From Actinobacteria bacterium UBA3120 (lineage in GTDB: Bacteria; Actinomycetota; Actinomycetes; S36-B12), in assembly GCA_002365735.1 (NCBI GenBank), contig DEZY01000004.1, positions 1,525 to 7,326 of the forward strand: a DNA stretch of 5,802 nucleotides, in the 5' to 3' direction. Below, piece by piece: positions 1 through 5,692 of this stretch. A program made the translations under genes and the position numbers. The notes under the pieces are model-generated. The model did not search any database. It saw only the letters and a list, made by a program, of their open reading frames with translations, and was not told the origin of the DNA. Numbering within the stretch: position 1 is the first letter of the stretch; every line of letters starts with the position of its first letter.

Positions 1-92
1 ATCTCGTGGTGAGCCGTAAGCGAATGCCACCACCAGTCATATCCACGTACCGCAAGGCCCCCCGAAAGCATGTAACCATTGCGACTTCTCAC
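1..92 (-). CDS. 5' fragment of an unidentified protein with a GYDWWWHS motif
   Basis: This minus-strand reading frame opens after a TAG at 102-104 and runs off the left edge. From GTG at 90-92 it begins MRSRNGYMLSGG, and an in-frame ATG lies at 69-71. The next residues include GYDWWWHSLTAHHE. A run of three tryptophans followed by His is very unlikely in non-coding frame noise. It reminds me of the N-terminus of an uncharacterised lipocalin-like or tocopherol-cyclase-like bacterial family, but that is memory and not a search result. No good Shine-Dalgarno sequence precedes either start. A weak -10-like TAGTGT (99-104) sits six bases before the GTG, so a leaderless message is possible. The gene points the same way as marP and lies about 107 bases downstream of it. 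At most 30 residues are visible, so no function can be assigned. A competing frame from ATG at 77-79 is also open. Confidence 0.5.
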   Translation of the reverse strand, partial: MRSRNGYMLSGGLAVRGYDWWWHSLTAHHE

Positions 93-116
93 TTCGCCAC
101 ACTACAGCCACACCCC

Positions 117-152
117 CGCCCGGCGTAGACCTAAGCGGAATCGATCCGGGCG
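117..152. other. Inverted repeat between marP and the edge gene
   Basis: CGCCCGG at 117-123 and CCGGGCG at 146-152 are perfect 7-base arms around a 22-base spacer. They lie in the roughly 107-base gap downstream of marP. No T-run follows on either strand, so this is not a textbook intrinsic terminator. It could be a weak stop for the marP operon or an operator for the edge gene. Chance is also possible, because the arms are GC-only. The rest of 93-199 shows nothing else I can support. Confidence 0.25.
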
Positions 153-199
153 CAGCACAGATTCCAGATACATATAACTACGGATCCCCCAGCCAAAAC

Positions 200-1399
200 T
201 CACTCGCGCAACTGGCAACTCCCGGTATCTACAGCTCCTGCCGCCGGCTTCCACGAGCTCGCAAAGCCAATCGCGTCTTGCAATTCGGTATTAATGAGCG
301 CGTATCCGACATCGGAATCTGTGTTCGAACCGAATACGAGTCCCAGAACTCGACCGTTGCCATTCACTAATGGCCCACCGCTGTTACCTGGCATCACCTT
401 TGATCGAAACGAATACACCTCGCGTTTAACCCCCATATCGCCGTAAATATTTTCACCACGTGCACTCAAGATTGAGCTGATTCGAGCGGGAGCTATCGTG
501 AGGTCTCCTCCGCCAGGAAACCCTGCGACTGCGACGTTTTCACCAACTTCTCCCGCCCCTTTTGCAAATAACGCAGCCCTCGTTCCAGGATCGTCGGTAG
601 CAATTACGGCCACATCTTTTTCCGGATCAAAGTAGATGACTTGACCACTAAGTGATTTGTCCACACCTGCAAGACGAACCTGTAGGTCCTGCACTCCTGC
701 AACCACATGCGCATTTGTCAACACCCGGCCAGTCGCGAAATAGAACCCAGAACCAGAAACACTCTGCTTACATTCTTGGGCGTCACCGGTCAGCCGGACC
801 GTAAAAGTCTCGATGGCGGGAAGTACGTCTGTGGCAATTCCTGGATCAGGATCAACCACATTAGTTCCCTGATCTTGACCAAAGCTGGAAACGATTCGAG
901 GTATTCCGGTCTGCCCAACGAGGGTGCTGACATTTGCAAAAATAATGCGCGCTTGATTGGGGACAAGTGCATCAAGGGTTTCGAGGACTTGCGATTGTGA
1001 CACCTGGCCAGCGATTGAGTTCCCAGGCAGAAACACCAACACGCTGGCAATAACCCAACCCACTAGTGCAAAAGCCAGCACGTTAAGGGCGGACCCGGCA
1101 AATGAGTCAACGAATTTTACCGGCCGCCAGGTTAGGTGACCGCGCAGACGTCGGCCCACAATTGACAACAGGATTTGCCCAAGAATCGCACTAGCAAGCA
1201 CTGAAATGCCAAGAACAATCACGGACAACGTCTCATCCGAGACAAAGGATTTGATCAGACTCGGCATCCATATAAGGGCGGCAATCCCTCCACCCAGGAA
1301 CCCAGCAAAACTCAGCACGCCTGCTACAAAGCCTTGACGCCAACCGGCCCAAGCAAAAATTGCCAAGGCTCCGACTAAAATCCAATCCACGGTGTTCAT
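200..1399 (-). CDS. marP: MarP-like membrane-anchored serine protease
   Basis: This is a 399-residue protease matching the M. tuberculosis MarP (Rv3671c) layout of about 397 residues. A CvpA-like N-terminal region carries four hydrophobic segments (about 5-20, 22-46, 58-80 and 101-125). A linker follows, then a chymotrypsin-type protease domain (about 195-380) expected outside the membrane. The catalytic triad is visible as His231 in TNAHVV, Asp262 in EKDVAV and Ser340 in PGNSGGP. Cys210 and Cys395 sit where MarP has its disulfide pair. In M. tuberculosis this protein is needed for acid and oxidative-stress resistance; here that role is inferred. The gene is last in the nth operon, 16 bases after the NUDIX stop. 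The ATG at 1397-1399 has only a poor Shine-Dalgarno match (purine-rich AGAGA just upstream), so translation may depend on coupling to the upstream gene. All key residues are intact. Confidence 0.93.
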   Translation of the reverse strand: MNTVDWILVGALAIFAWAGWRQGFVAGVLSFAGFLGGGIAALIWMPSLIKSFVSDETLSVIVLGISVLASAILGQILLSIVGRRLRGHLTWRPVKFVDSFAGSALNVLAFALVGWVIASVLVFLPGNSIAGQVSQSQVLETLDALVPNQARIIFANVSTLVGQTGIPRIVSSFGQDQGTNVVDPDPGIATDVLPAIETFTVRLTGDAQECKQSVSGSGFYFATGRVLTNAHVVAGVQDLQVRLAGVDKSLSGQVIYFDPEKDVAVIATDDPGTRAALFAKGAGEVGENVAVAGFPGGGDLTIAPARISSILSARGENIYGDMGVKREVYSFRSKVMPGNSGGPLVNGNGRVLGLVFGSNTDSDVGYALINTELQDAIGFASSWKPAAGAVDTGSCQLRE

Positions 1400-1415
1400 T
1401 CTCTGACCCGGTTTG

Positions 1416-2066
1416 TCATAGTTCCTTCACCCGATCGCGATCCCAAGGGACGCTCCAACCCGATAGTTCAAACAAAGTGGACAGCAGCCCACCCGTGAAT
1501 CCCCACACTAGGAGATTGTTGACTTCAAAAGCGTCGCCCATGTAACCGGACGGGTGACGGATCCGAACCCGATTATTGGGATTGACAAAATCAGCGATCG
1601 GGATTCGGTGGACGCTGGCAACCTCTCGGGCATCACGTGGGCCAACTTTGCCTGATTCATGCCACCAGCCAAGAACAGGTGACACTACGTAATCACTCAC
1701 TGGAATCCACAGGTCGGGTAACTGGGCAAATACGGTTACGCCACCGGGGTCCACCCCGGTCTCTTCGTGGGCTTCACGCAATGCAGCTTCCGAGGCGGAT
1801 TGATCAAAGTCTTCAACCCGTCCACCAGGAAAGGCCGGCTGACCGCTGTGCAAACTACTGTCGGTGGCTCGTTCAATGATCAAAATGTCTTCATACTCGC
1901 CAAAAAGAACGAGAACCGCTGAATGGGTTCCCCTCCCCTGCGTGGGAACAAATTGCGTTAAATCCTTGGCCTTAACGCCATCGGCTGCCTGAGCGACCGG
2001 CTCGAGCCAGCGCGGCAAGCCCGTGAGTGCGTCCGGGAAAACCTCCCCTTGGGTGAGCCAGTTCAC
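1416..2066 (-). CDS. NUDIX hydrolase, NudL/CoA-pyrophosphatase type
   Basis: This 216-residue NUDIX hydrolase probably cleaves coenzyme A or a related nucleoside diphosphate derivative in the cytoplasm. The segment LHSGQPAFPGGRVEDFD (about 72-88) matches the conserved stretch before the NUDIX helix in NudL-type CoA pyrophosphatases. REAHEETG (97-104) supplies the metal-binding glutamates. The first glutamate of the generic NUDIX pattern is replaced (Gln in my alignment) and the spacing is one residue longer, which is usual for this subfamily. I chose the GTG at 2064-2066 over an ATG at 2133-2135. The longer version would overlap the thioredoxin gene by 73 bases, while the GTG gives a 4-base GTGA overlap and follows AGGGG at seven bases. 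It corresponds to Rv3672c by position. Substrate specificity cannot be read from the sequence. Confidence 0.88.
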   Translation of the reverse strand: MNWLTQGEVFPDALTGLPRWLEPVAQAADGVKAKDLTQFVPTQGRGTHSAVLVLFGEYEDILIIERATDSSLHSGQPAFPGGRVEDFDQSASEAALREAHEETGVDPGGVTVFAQLPDLWIPVSDYVVSPVLGWWHESGKVGPRDAREVASVHRIPIADFVNPNNRVRIRHPSGYMGDAFEVNNLLVWGFTGGLLSTLFELSGWSVPWDRDRVKEL

Positions 2067-2719
2067 GAAGTAACCCCTAAAAACTGTTTCAGTAAAGTGT
2101 CGAAGGTCTCCTGATCGGGGATCGCTCCATCCCAACGACCAGCGATCATTCCACCGGAGGTGACGAAGTAAGTAACTGGTGGACCCAGAATGGTCAGCGG
2201 TGCGCGAGTATCCCCGGCTGGGTCAAAGATCGATGGGTATTTGATATCAAAGTCTTGCATCAGTTGAAGTGCCTTCGTTGGATCGTCTTCAAGATTGATA
2301 CCAATGAAGTCCACCTGAGTTCTAAATTCTTGCGACACCTTTTCCAACAAAGGTAGTTCGCTGATGCATGGTGGGCACCATGATGCCCAGACGTTAATCA
2401 CCATGGGCCTTCCACGAACTTTGGCAAGTGAAATTTGTGAGGTATCGCCCAGGCAATCAAACACCTGGTCTGGCAGTCCTGGATTTGCGGTATCGGGATT
2501 CGGCGCTTGGGTCGGGCACGGATCCAAATTTACTTCCCGCATGAGTGCAAGAAGTCCCGAATCTCGTTCGAGATCCCCTTTGCTCACCTCACTACCATCT
2601 GGGTCAGCACTTGATTGACTAATCAGTTCCCCTGCCGTCTCAGTACTTGCACAAGCGCTGAGCAACATTCCTCCGCAGATCAGGACCACCGCTACATTTA
2701 AAGTTTTGGCAAGTTTCAT
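2063..2719 (-). CDS. TlpA/ResA-like thioredoxin-fold lipoprotein
   Basis: This is a 218-residue exported thiol-disulfide protein. A short basic start and a hydrophobic stretch lead to a lipobox LSAC with the lipidated Cys at 23, so the mature protein should be anchored to the outer face of the membrane. A polar linker (about 24-60) precedes a thioredoxin domain with WCPPC at 114-118 and a cis-proline region GPPVTYF (about 179-185). Two more cysteines, Cys68 and Cys89, lie just before the fold and could form a structural disulfide or take part in thiol exchange. It corresponds to Rv3673c by position. The ATG overlaps the nth stop as ATGA, with AAGG six bases upstream, and the stop overlaps the NUDIX GTG. 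TlpA/ResA relatives reduce or oxidise partner proteins, for example in cytochrome c maturation, but no cytochrome c gene is in view. The partner is unknown; neighbouring MarP has a cysteine pair and is a candidate. Confidence 0.9.
   Translation of the reverse strand: MKLAKTLNVAVVLICGGMLLSACASTETAGELISQSSADPDGSEVSKGDLERDSGLLALMREVNLDPCPTQAPNPDTANPGLPDQVFDCLGDTSQISLAKVRGRPMVINVWASWCPPCISELPLLEKVSQEFRTQVDFIGINLEDDPTKALQLMQDFDIKYPSIFDPAGDTRAPLTILGPPVTYFVTSGGMIAGRWDGAIPDQETFDTLLKQFLGVTS
2074..2078 (-). promoter_or_regulatory. Ribosome binding site fixing the NUDIX start
   Basis: On the minus strand this reads AGGGG, seven bases before the GTG at 2064-2066 and inside the end of the thioredoxin gene. 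It supports the GTGA-overlap start and translational coupling. Confidence 0.6.
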
Positions 2720-3435
2720 GCTCGACCTTGGGACTTGACTAACTTTTCCGCTTCAACGAAATCTGTTGGGCCCTCACCAAACGCAGGACACTTTTTTGCG
2801 ACTGCACAAGCACCACACGCGGGTTTGCGCGCATGACACACCCGGCGCCCATGCCACAGGACAAGGTGCGAGAGCTGGGTCCAGTCTTTGGCGGGGAAAA
2901 GTTGCTCAATATCGCGCTCAATTTTAACCGGATCAGTATTGACCGTCCATCCGAATCTGCGGGCTAACCGGCCAAAGTGGGTATCAATCGTGATTCCTGG
3001 CAGACCAAAAGCATTTCCCATTACGACGAATGCAGTTTTGCGACCCACTCCCGGGATGGTGACTAGTTCCTCGACCGTCCTGGGGACAACTCCACCAAAA
3101 TCCGCGGCCAGTGTGGCACCCATCCCGACGATCGTGGTCGCCTTATTTCGATAAAAGCCGGTCGGGCGAATTATTTCCTCGAGCTCCTCTTGGTGCGCCA
3201 CAGCATAAGCTTCAGCGTCCGGGTATTTAGCAAAAAGTATTGGGGTCACGGCATTCACTCTTCGGTCCGTGCACTGGGCGCTGAGAATAGTGGCGACCAG
3301 AAGTTCCAGCGGCGAGGTGAAATCAAGTTCCGGTCCGGCATCCGGATAGGTCGTGGCCAATTCCCTGAAAATCCACCGAGCGTTCTTGACCTGCGCGGCA
3401 CCGGGCATTTGGGGGGTCTTCTTGGGGGGAGGCAC
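2716..3435 (-). CDS. nth: Endonuclease III, DNA glycosylase/AP lyase
   Basis: This 239-residue base-excision repair enzyme removes oxidised pyrimidines from DNA and nicks the abasic site. The helix-hairpin-helix (about 122-141) contains IPGVGRKTA with the catalytic lysine at 133. The catalytic aspartate is Asp151 in [13 protein letters not shown]6-C-X2-C-X5-C iron-sulfur cluster motif is formed by Cys200, 207, 210 and 216. All core residues are intact. The N-terminus is about 15 residues longer than E. coli Nth, with a Pro/Lys-rich start. The GTG at 3433-3435 is the first possible start, since a TAA lies in frame at 3445-3447. It has no usable Shine-Dalgarno sequence because AGGGGG directly abuts it. 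An ATG at 3406-3408 (residue 10) is the alternative and also lacks a strong site. The gene leads the four-gene operon and is divergent from crp, as in mycobacteria. Confidence 0.95.
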   Translation of the reverse strand: MPPPKKTPQMPGAAQVKNARWIFRELATTYPDAGPELDFTSPLELLVATILSAQCTDRRVNAVTPILFAKYPDAEAYAVAHQEELEEIIRPTGFYRNKATTIVGMGATLAADFGGVVPRTVEELVTIPGVGRKTAFVVMGNAFGLPGITIDTHFGRLARRFGWTVNTDPVKIERDIEQLFPAKDWTQLSHLVLWHGRRVCHARKPACGACAVAKKCPAFGEGPTDFVEAEKLVKSQGRA

Positions 3436-3440
3436 CCCCC
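3411..3440. repeat. G6/C6 homopolymer cluster over the nth start
   Basis: On the plus strand G6 tracts lie at 3411-3416 and 3424-3429 and a C6 tract at 3435-3440; a further C6 lies at 3470-3475. The tracts at 3424-3429 and 3435-3440 are complementary around a 5-base loop. Any nth transcript beginning upstream of the start codon could fold a 6-base G:C hairpin over the GTG. A transcript beginning at the GTG could not form it. The tracts encode proline-rich codons 3-9 of nth and are also possible slippage sites. Confidence 0.6.
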
Positions 3441-3441
3441 T

Positions 3442-3468
3442 AGATTAAGTCCCATCAGGGCGGATCAA
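3442..3468 (-). promoter_or_regulatory. Candidate nth operon promoter, possibly leaderless
   Basis: Read on the minus strand, TAATCT (3442-3447) is a good -10-like box ending six bases before the GTG start of nth. A transcript from it would begin at or next to the start codon. TTGATC (3463-3468) is a partial -35 match at a short 15-base spacing. A leaderless message would explain why nth lacks a Shine-Dalgarno sequence. Such messages are common in actinobacteria. The position is inferred from motif spacing only. Confidence 0.45.
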
Positions 3469-3482
3469 ACCCCCCGACCTCT

Positions 3483-3513
3483 CCCACCGTCGCACTGCAT
3501 CCAATACGGTGGG
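3483..3513. promoter_or_regulatory. 8+8 inverted repeat, candidate operator
   Basis: CCCACCGT at 3483-3490 and ACGGTGGG at 3506-3513 are perfect complementary arms separated by 15 bases. Their centres are 23 bases apart, close to two helical turns. The repeat sits in the middle of the divergent nth/crp region, and the right arm overlaps the expected -35 position of crp. A dimeric regulator bound here could control crp and possibly the nth operon. It does not resemble the Crp consensus (TGTGA-N6-TCACA). A hairpin in a longer nth leader is the alternative. Confidence 0.45.
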
Positions 3514-3526
3514 GACAGCGGAGGTA

Positions 3527-3532
3527 TATACT
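3527..3532 (+). promoter_or_regulatory. Candidate -10 box for crp
   Basis: TATACT lies 36 bases before the crp ATG, which would give a leader of about 30 bases. It overlaps the 8-base palindrome GTATATAC (3524-3531). No clear -35 is seen at 16-18 bases upstream, where ATACGG falls in the inverted repeat. The promoter is therefore weak or activator-dependent if real. Confidence 0.4.
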
Positions 3533-3556
3533 TCTGTTTACTCACAATTTTTGGTG

Positions 3557-3563
3557 AAAGGTG
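3557..3563 (+). promoter_or_regulatory. Ribosome binding site fixing the crp start
   Basis: AAAGGTG lies five bases before the ATG at 3569-3571. It supports this start over an upstream in-frame ATG at 3509, which would lie upstream of the proposed promoter. Confidence 0.65.
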
Positions 3564-3568
3564 TGCCC

Positions 3569-4243
3569 ATGGACCAGGTCCTGCACCAAACACCACTATT
3601 TGCCTCCCTCGACCTAGAGGGCGCGTCAGCTTTACGGGAATTACTCACCGAACAAGTGGTCCTCAAAGGCGAAGTGCTCTTCTACGAAGGTGAACCAGGA
3701 AACGACCTGTTCCTGATCCTTGAGGGAAAAATAAAGCTCGGTCATGCGTCAACGGATGGGCGCGAGTCACTCATGGCAGTTCTCGGCCCAGGAGAAATGT
3801 TCGGCGAACTGAGTCTTTTTGATCCGGGTCCCCGCACCTCAACTGCAAAAGCGCTCACTGAAACCCAGGCTCTGCGTTTGTCTAACGCACAACTGATGCC
3901 GTGGCTTGCCGGTAGGCCAGAAGTCGCCGCCTCTCTTCTACAAGCACTCGCCCGCAGACTTCGACGCACCAATGAAGCCATGGCGGACCTCGTATTTAGT
4001 GACGTTCCTGGACGTGTCGCAAAAGCCCTTATGGAACTGGGTGAGAAGTTTGGAACCCTGACACCTAATGGCCTTCTAGTCACCCACGACTTGACCCAGG
4101 AGGAGTTAGCGCAACTTGTTGGCGCCTCTCGTGAGACAGTCAATAAAGCTCTTGCTGATTTCGCTCAACGTGGGTGGATTACTTTGGAATCGCGCCAGGT
4201 GCTGATCCTCGATGTTGACCGGCTCGGTAAACGCGCCCACTAA
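3569..4243 (+). CDS. crp: Crp/Fnr-family cAMP receptor transcription factor
   Basis: This 224-residue regulator has the same length as M. tuberculosis Crp (Rv3676). An N-terminal cyclic-nucleotide domain (about 1-115) contains the phosphate-binding cassette FGELSLFDPGPRTS, with Gly79, Glu80, Arg89 and Thr90. The long dimer helix carries RRLRRTN ending at Thr134-Asn135, the residues that contact cAMP in this family. The C-terminal winged helix-turn-helix (about 174-204) has the recognition helix SRETVNKAL, with Arg188 and Glu189. From this it should bind sites like TGTGA-N6-TCACA when cAMP is present. The ATG at 3569 follows a good Shine-Dalgarno sequence and gives the family N-terminus. The gene diverges from nth across 133 bases. 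Its stop overlaps the stop of the opposing metallohydrolase gene by four bases, so no terminator fits between them. Its regulon cannot be told from this window. Confidence 0.96.
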   Translation: MDQVLHQTPLFASLDLEGASALRELLTEQVVLKGEVLFYEGEPGNDLFLILEGKIKLGHASTDGRESLMAVLGPGEMFGELSLFDPGPRTSTAKALTETQALRLSNAQLMPWLAGRPEVAASLLQALARRLRRTNEAMADLVFSDVPGRVAKALMELGEKFGTLTPNGLLVTHDLTQEELAQLVGASRETVNKALADFAQRGWITLESRQVLILDVDRLGKRAH

Positions 4244-5007
4244 CCTCGCGGTTCATTGTGCAAATAATGAAGTTGAGCCGCAACCGTTAATTCGGCCGCA
4301 AGCCGAACCTGCGGATTCACATCTGAGTAAACAACATTCGTAATGGCCTCAATCGAGGTGTTTCCTGACTTCATTGCCTCACGAATCTGTCCCAATCGTT
4401 CGAGCCGATGTTTTTCATAAAAATCGATCAGGGCGACCGGTGTATCAGAAACAGGTCCGTGCCCCGGTAACAGGGTATTTATCCCCTGCTCATTGCAGTG
4501 ATCGCGCAGTAATCGAAGTGAGTCAAAGTATTCGCTGAGGATGCCGTCTGGATGGGCGACCAGTGTCGTGCCACGACCTAAAATAGTGTCCCCACTGAGT
4601 AGGTACCGACCAGTTGGCGAACTCGCCGTGATGCTGATGCTGTCAGAACTGTGGCCTGGGGTGCGATGCATGCGCAACTCCACACTCCCCAGATCCAAGC
4701 CGTCAATTTCCCGACTTGAAATCACCGGCGCCCCGACAAGTTCAGATAGATCCGGGGCTCCCTCGGAATGATCAATGTGTGCATGGGTGAGCACAATTGC
4801 GGCAATTGGCCCCTGCGCTAATTGCGAGACTCGTTCCAGATGTGACGCTTCTGCTGGTCCCGGATCAACAACTACCGCCCTGCCGCCAACTTCACCGATG
4901 AGAAAAGTATTTGTCCCTTCCAACGTCCACGGGGAAGGATTCGGTGCGAGTACACAGCGAACGTCAGCTGCGATCAACCCACCCGTCCACGCTTGTTGGC
5001 TATTCAT
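4240..5007 (-). CDS. LACTB2-like metallo-beta-lactamase-fold hydrolase
   Basis: This is a 255-residue metallohydrolase. It has the complete metal site: THAHIDH (His75, His77, Asp79, His80), His119 in TPGHSSD, Asp140 in LLSGDT and His183 in PGHGP. After the catalytic domain, the segment from about 197 to 250 (EKHRLERLGQIREAM onward) resembles the C-terminal winged-helix domain of the LACTB2 subfamily. LACTB2 itself is an endoribonuclease, but many bacterial relatives are uncharacterised, so the substrate is open. It corresponds to Rv3677c by position. I chose the ATG at 5005-5007 because it overlaps the upstream NUDIX stop by eight bases (ATGAATAG). A start at 5059-5061 would add 18 residues of basic, unrelated-looking sequence and overlap by 62 bases. 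There is no signal peptide, so the protein is probably cytoplasmic. Confidence 0.9.
   Translation of the reverse strand: MNSQQAWTGGLIAADVRCVLAPNPSPWTLEGTNTFLIGEVGGRAVVVDPGPAEASHLERVSQLAQGPIAAIVLTHAHIDHSEGAPDLSELVGAPVISSREIDGLDLGSVELRMHRTPGHSSDSISITASSPTGRYLLSGDTILGRGTTLVAHPDGILSEYFDSLRLLRDHCNEQGINTLLPGHGPVSDTPVALIDFYEKHRLERLGQIREAMKSGNTSIEAITNVVYSDVNPQVRLAAELTVAAQLHYLHNEPRG
4291..4307. other. Small hairpin just downstream of crp
   Basis: TTCGGC (4291-4296) and GCCGAA (4302-4307) are perfect 6-base arms around a 5-base loop. The hairpin lies 48 bases past the crp stop, inside the 3' end of the metallohydrolase gene. No T-run follows. It is the only compact hairpin I noticed near the convergent gene ends and could help terminate crp, but it may only be coding sequence. 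Confidence 0.2.
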
Positions 5008-5689
5008 TGCTTCCCGTTGTTTCTTGCTTTGCCCGGCCAACATTGACCGCGAGCACCTCACCCGTGTATGCGTTCACTAAGTCCCAGCGAATCTCACCAG
5101 AAGTTTCCAATACAGGCCGGGGAAGTCTAGGTGAAATATCGCGCTCGATGGCAAACTGCCGCAACTGATCAACGTCTTTGCTCAGATTCAATTCGGCGAG
5201 GGCAATTTGGGTTGGGCGAAGCATGGACAGCAAACCGTCAATTGATCGCGTATGCGCCTGTGCGGGGGTAAGCCACAGCAATGTGTCGGCCTCTGTGGTC
5301 ACCAAGTTGCCCTCAATGTGTTGTTCAACAATTGCGAGATAGAAATGGACGTCGTAGCGCATTGGTTCAACTTCTGGAGTGATCCAATGGTCAAGTGCGA
5401 TGAGCCCACTCAGCTCAAGATCGACCTCTTCACCCACCTCACGAATAGCGCACGCAAGGAAGGGATCTGGGAATTCATGGTCTTTGGGGTCCACCCGACC
5501 CCCCGGGAATACCGCCATGCGTGGCGCAAAAGCCATGGTGGCACTGCGCTGCATGAGTAGCACTTCAAAGCCCACCTCTGCAGGTCGCGCTATCACAACC
5601 GTGGCTGCCGGCTCTGCCACCGGAATGCTCCATCGGCCGTCACCACATGCAACGGATTCAGTGCGTTCGGCCAGTGGCATTAACTCCAC
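5000..5689 (-). CDS. Second NUDIX hydrolase, NUDT19-like actinobacterial type
   Basis: This 229-residue NUDIX hydrolase is of unknown substrate and unlike the one at 1416-2066. The NUDIX core is FPGGRVDPKD (61-70), a short insertion, then REVGEE (83-88). The usual glycine near the end of the box is Asp90 here. The following HWITPEVEPMRYDVHFYLA (about 101-119) and the EADTLLWLTP segment are typical, from memory, of a NUDIX family found beside RidA and metallohydrolase genes in actinobacteria such as Streptomyces. NUDT19-like members act on CoA esters, which is only a possibility here. The start is GTG at 5687-5689, three bases after the RidA-like stop. An ATG at 5678-5680 preceded closely by GGAG would shorten it by three residues. 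The stop overlaps the metallohydrolase start by eight bases, so the two are probably translated together. Confidence 0.85.
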   Translation of the reverse strand: MELMPLAERTESVACGDGRWSIPVAEPAATVVIARPAEVGFEVLLMQRSATMAFAPRMAVFPGGRVDPKDHEFPDPFLACAIREVGEEVDLELSGLIALDHWITPEVEPMRYDVHFYLAIVEQHIEGNLVTTEADTLLWLTPAQAHTRSIDGLLSMLRPTQIALAELNLSKDVDQLRQFAIERDISPRLPRPVLETSGEIRWDLVNAYTGEVLAVNVGRAKQETTGSNE

Positions 5690-5692
5690 GTG

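Noticed and set aside
1..79. Competing minus-strand frame from ATG at 77-79 with a GAGAAG sequence five bases upstream
   Set aside because: Its Shine-Dalgarno match is better, but the predicted protein shows no motif I recognise, while the other frame carries the striking GYDWWWHS segment. It cannot be excluded until the contig is extended.
3..128. Plus-strand open frame ending at TAG 126-128
   Set aside because: The translation is basic and low-complexity with no recognisable motif, and it is antisense to the better minus-strand candidate.
93..199. Possible tRNA in the gap (a TCGATTCC-like T-loop on the minus strand)
   Set aside because: The flanking bases do not form a 5-base T-stem, and no acceptor or anticodon arms could be found.
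2067..2135. Upstream 23-residue extension of the first NUDIX gene
   Set aside because: It lies entirely within the thioredoxin coding region. The GTG at 2064-2066 has a proper ribosome binding site and a 4-base overlap like its neighbour.
3542..3557. TCAC-N8-GTGA palindrome before crp as a Crp autoregulatory site
   Set aside because: The half-sites are inverted relative to the Crp consensus (GTGA-N6-TCAC) and overlap the ribosome binding site. A 4-base arm is weak.
3190..3693. 167-codon plus-strand open frame across the nth start and crp start
   Set aside because: It is antisense to nth and out of frame with crp, has no family motif, and is rich in Pro/Arg/Gly as expected of shadow frames.
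3742..4143. 133-codon minus-strand open frame inside crp
   Set aside because: It is antisense to a strongly conserved crp, and its composition (Ser, Arg, Ala) is that of a shadow frame with no motif.
5008..5061. Upstream 18-residue extension of the metallohydrolase gene
   Set aside because: It would overlap the NUDIX gene by 62 bases. The internal ATG gives the family-like N-terminus and an 8-base coupled overlap.
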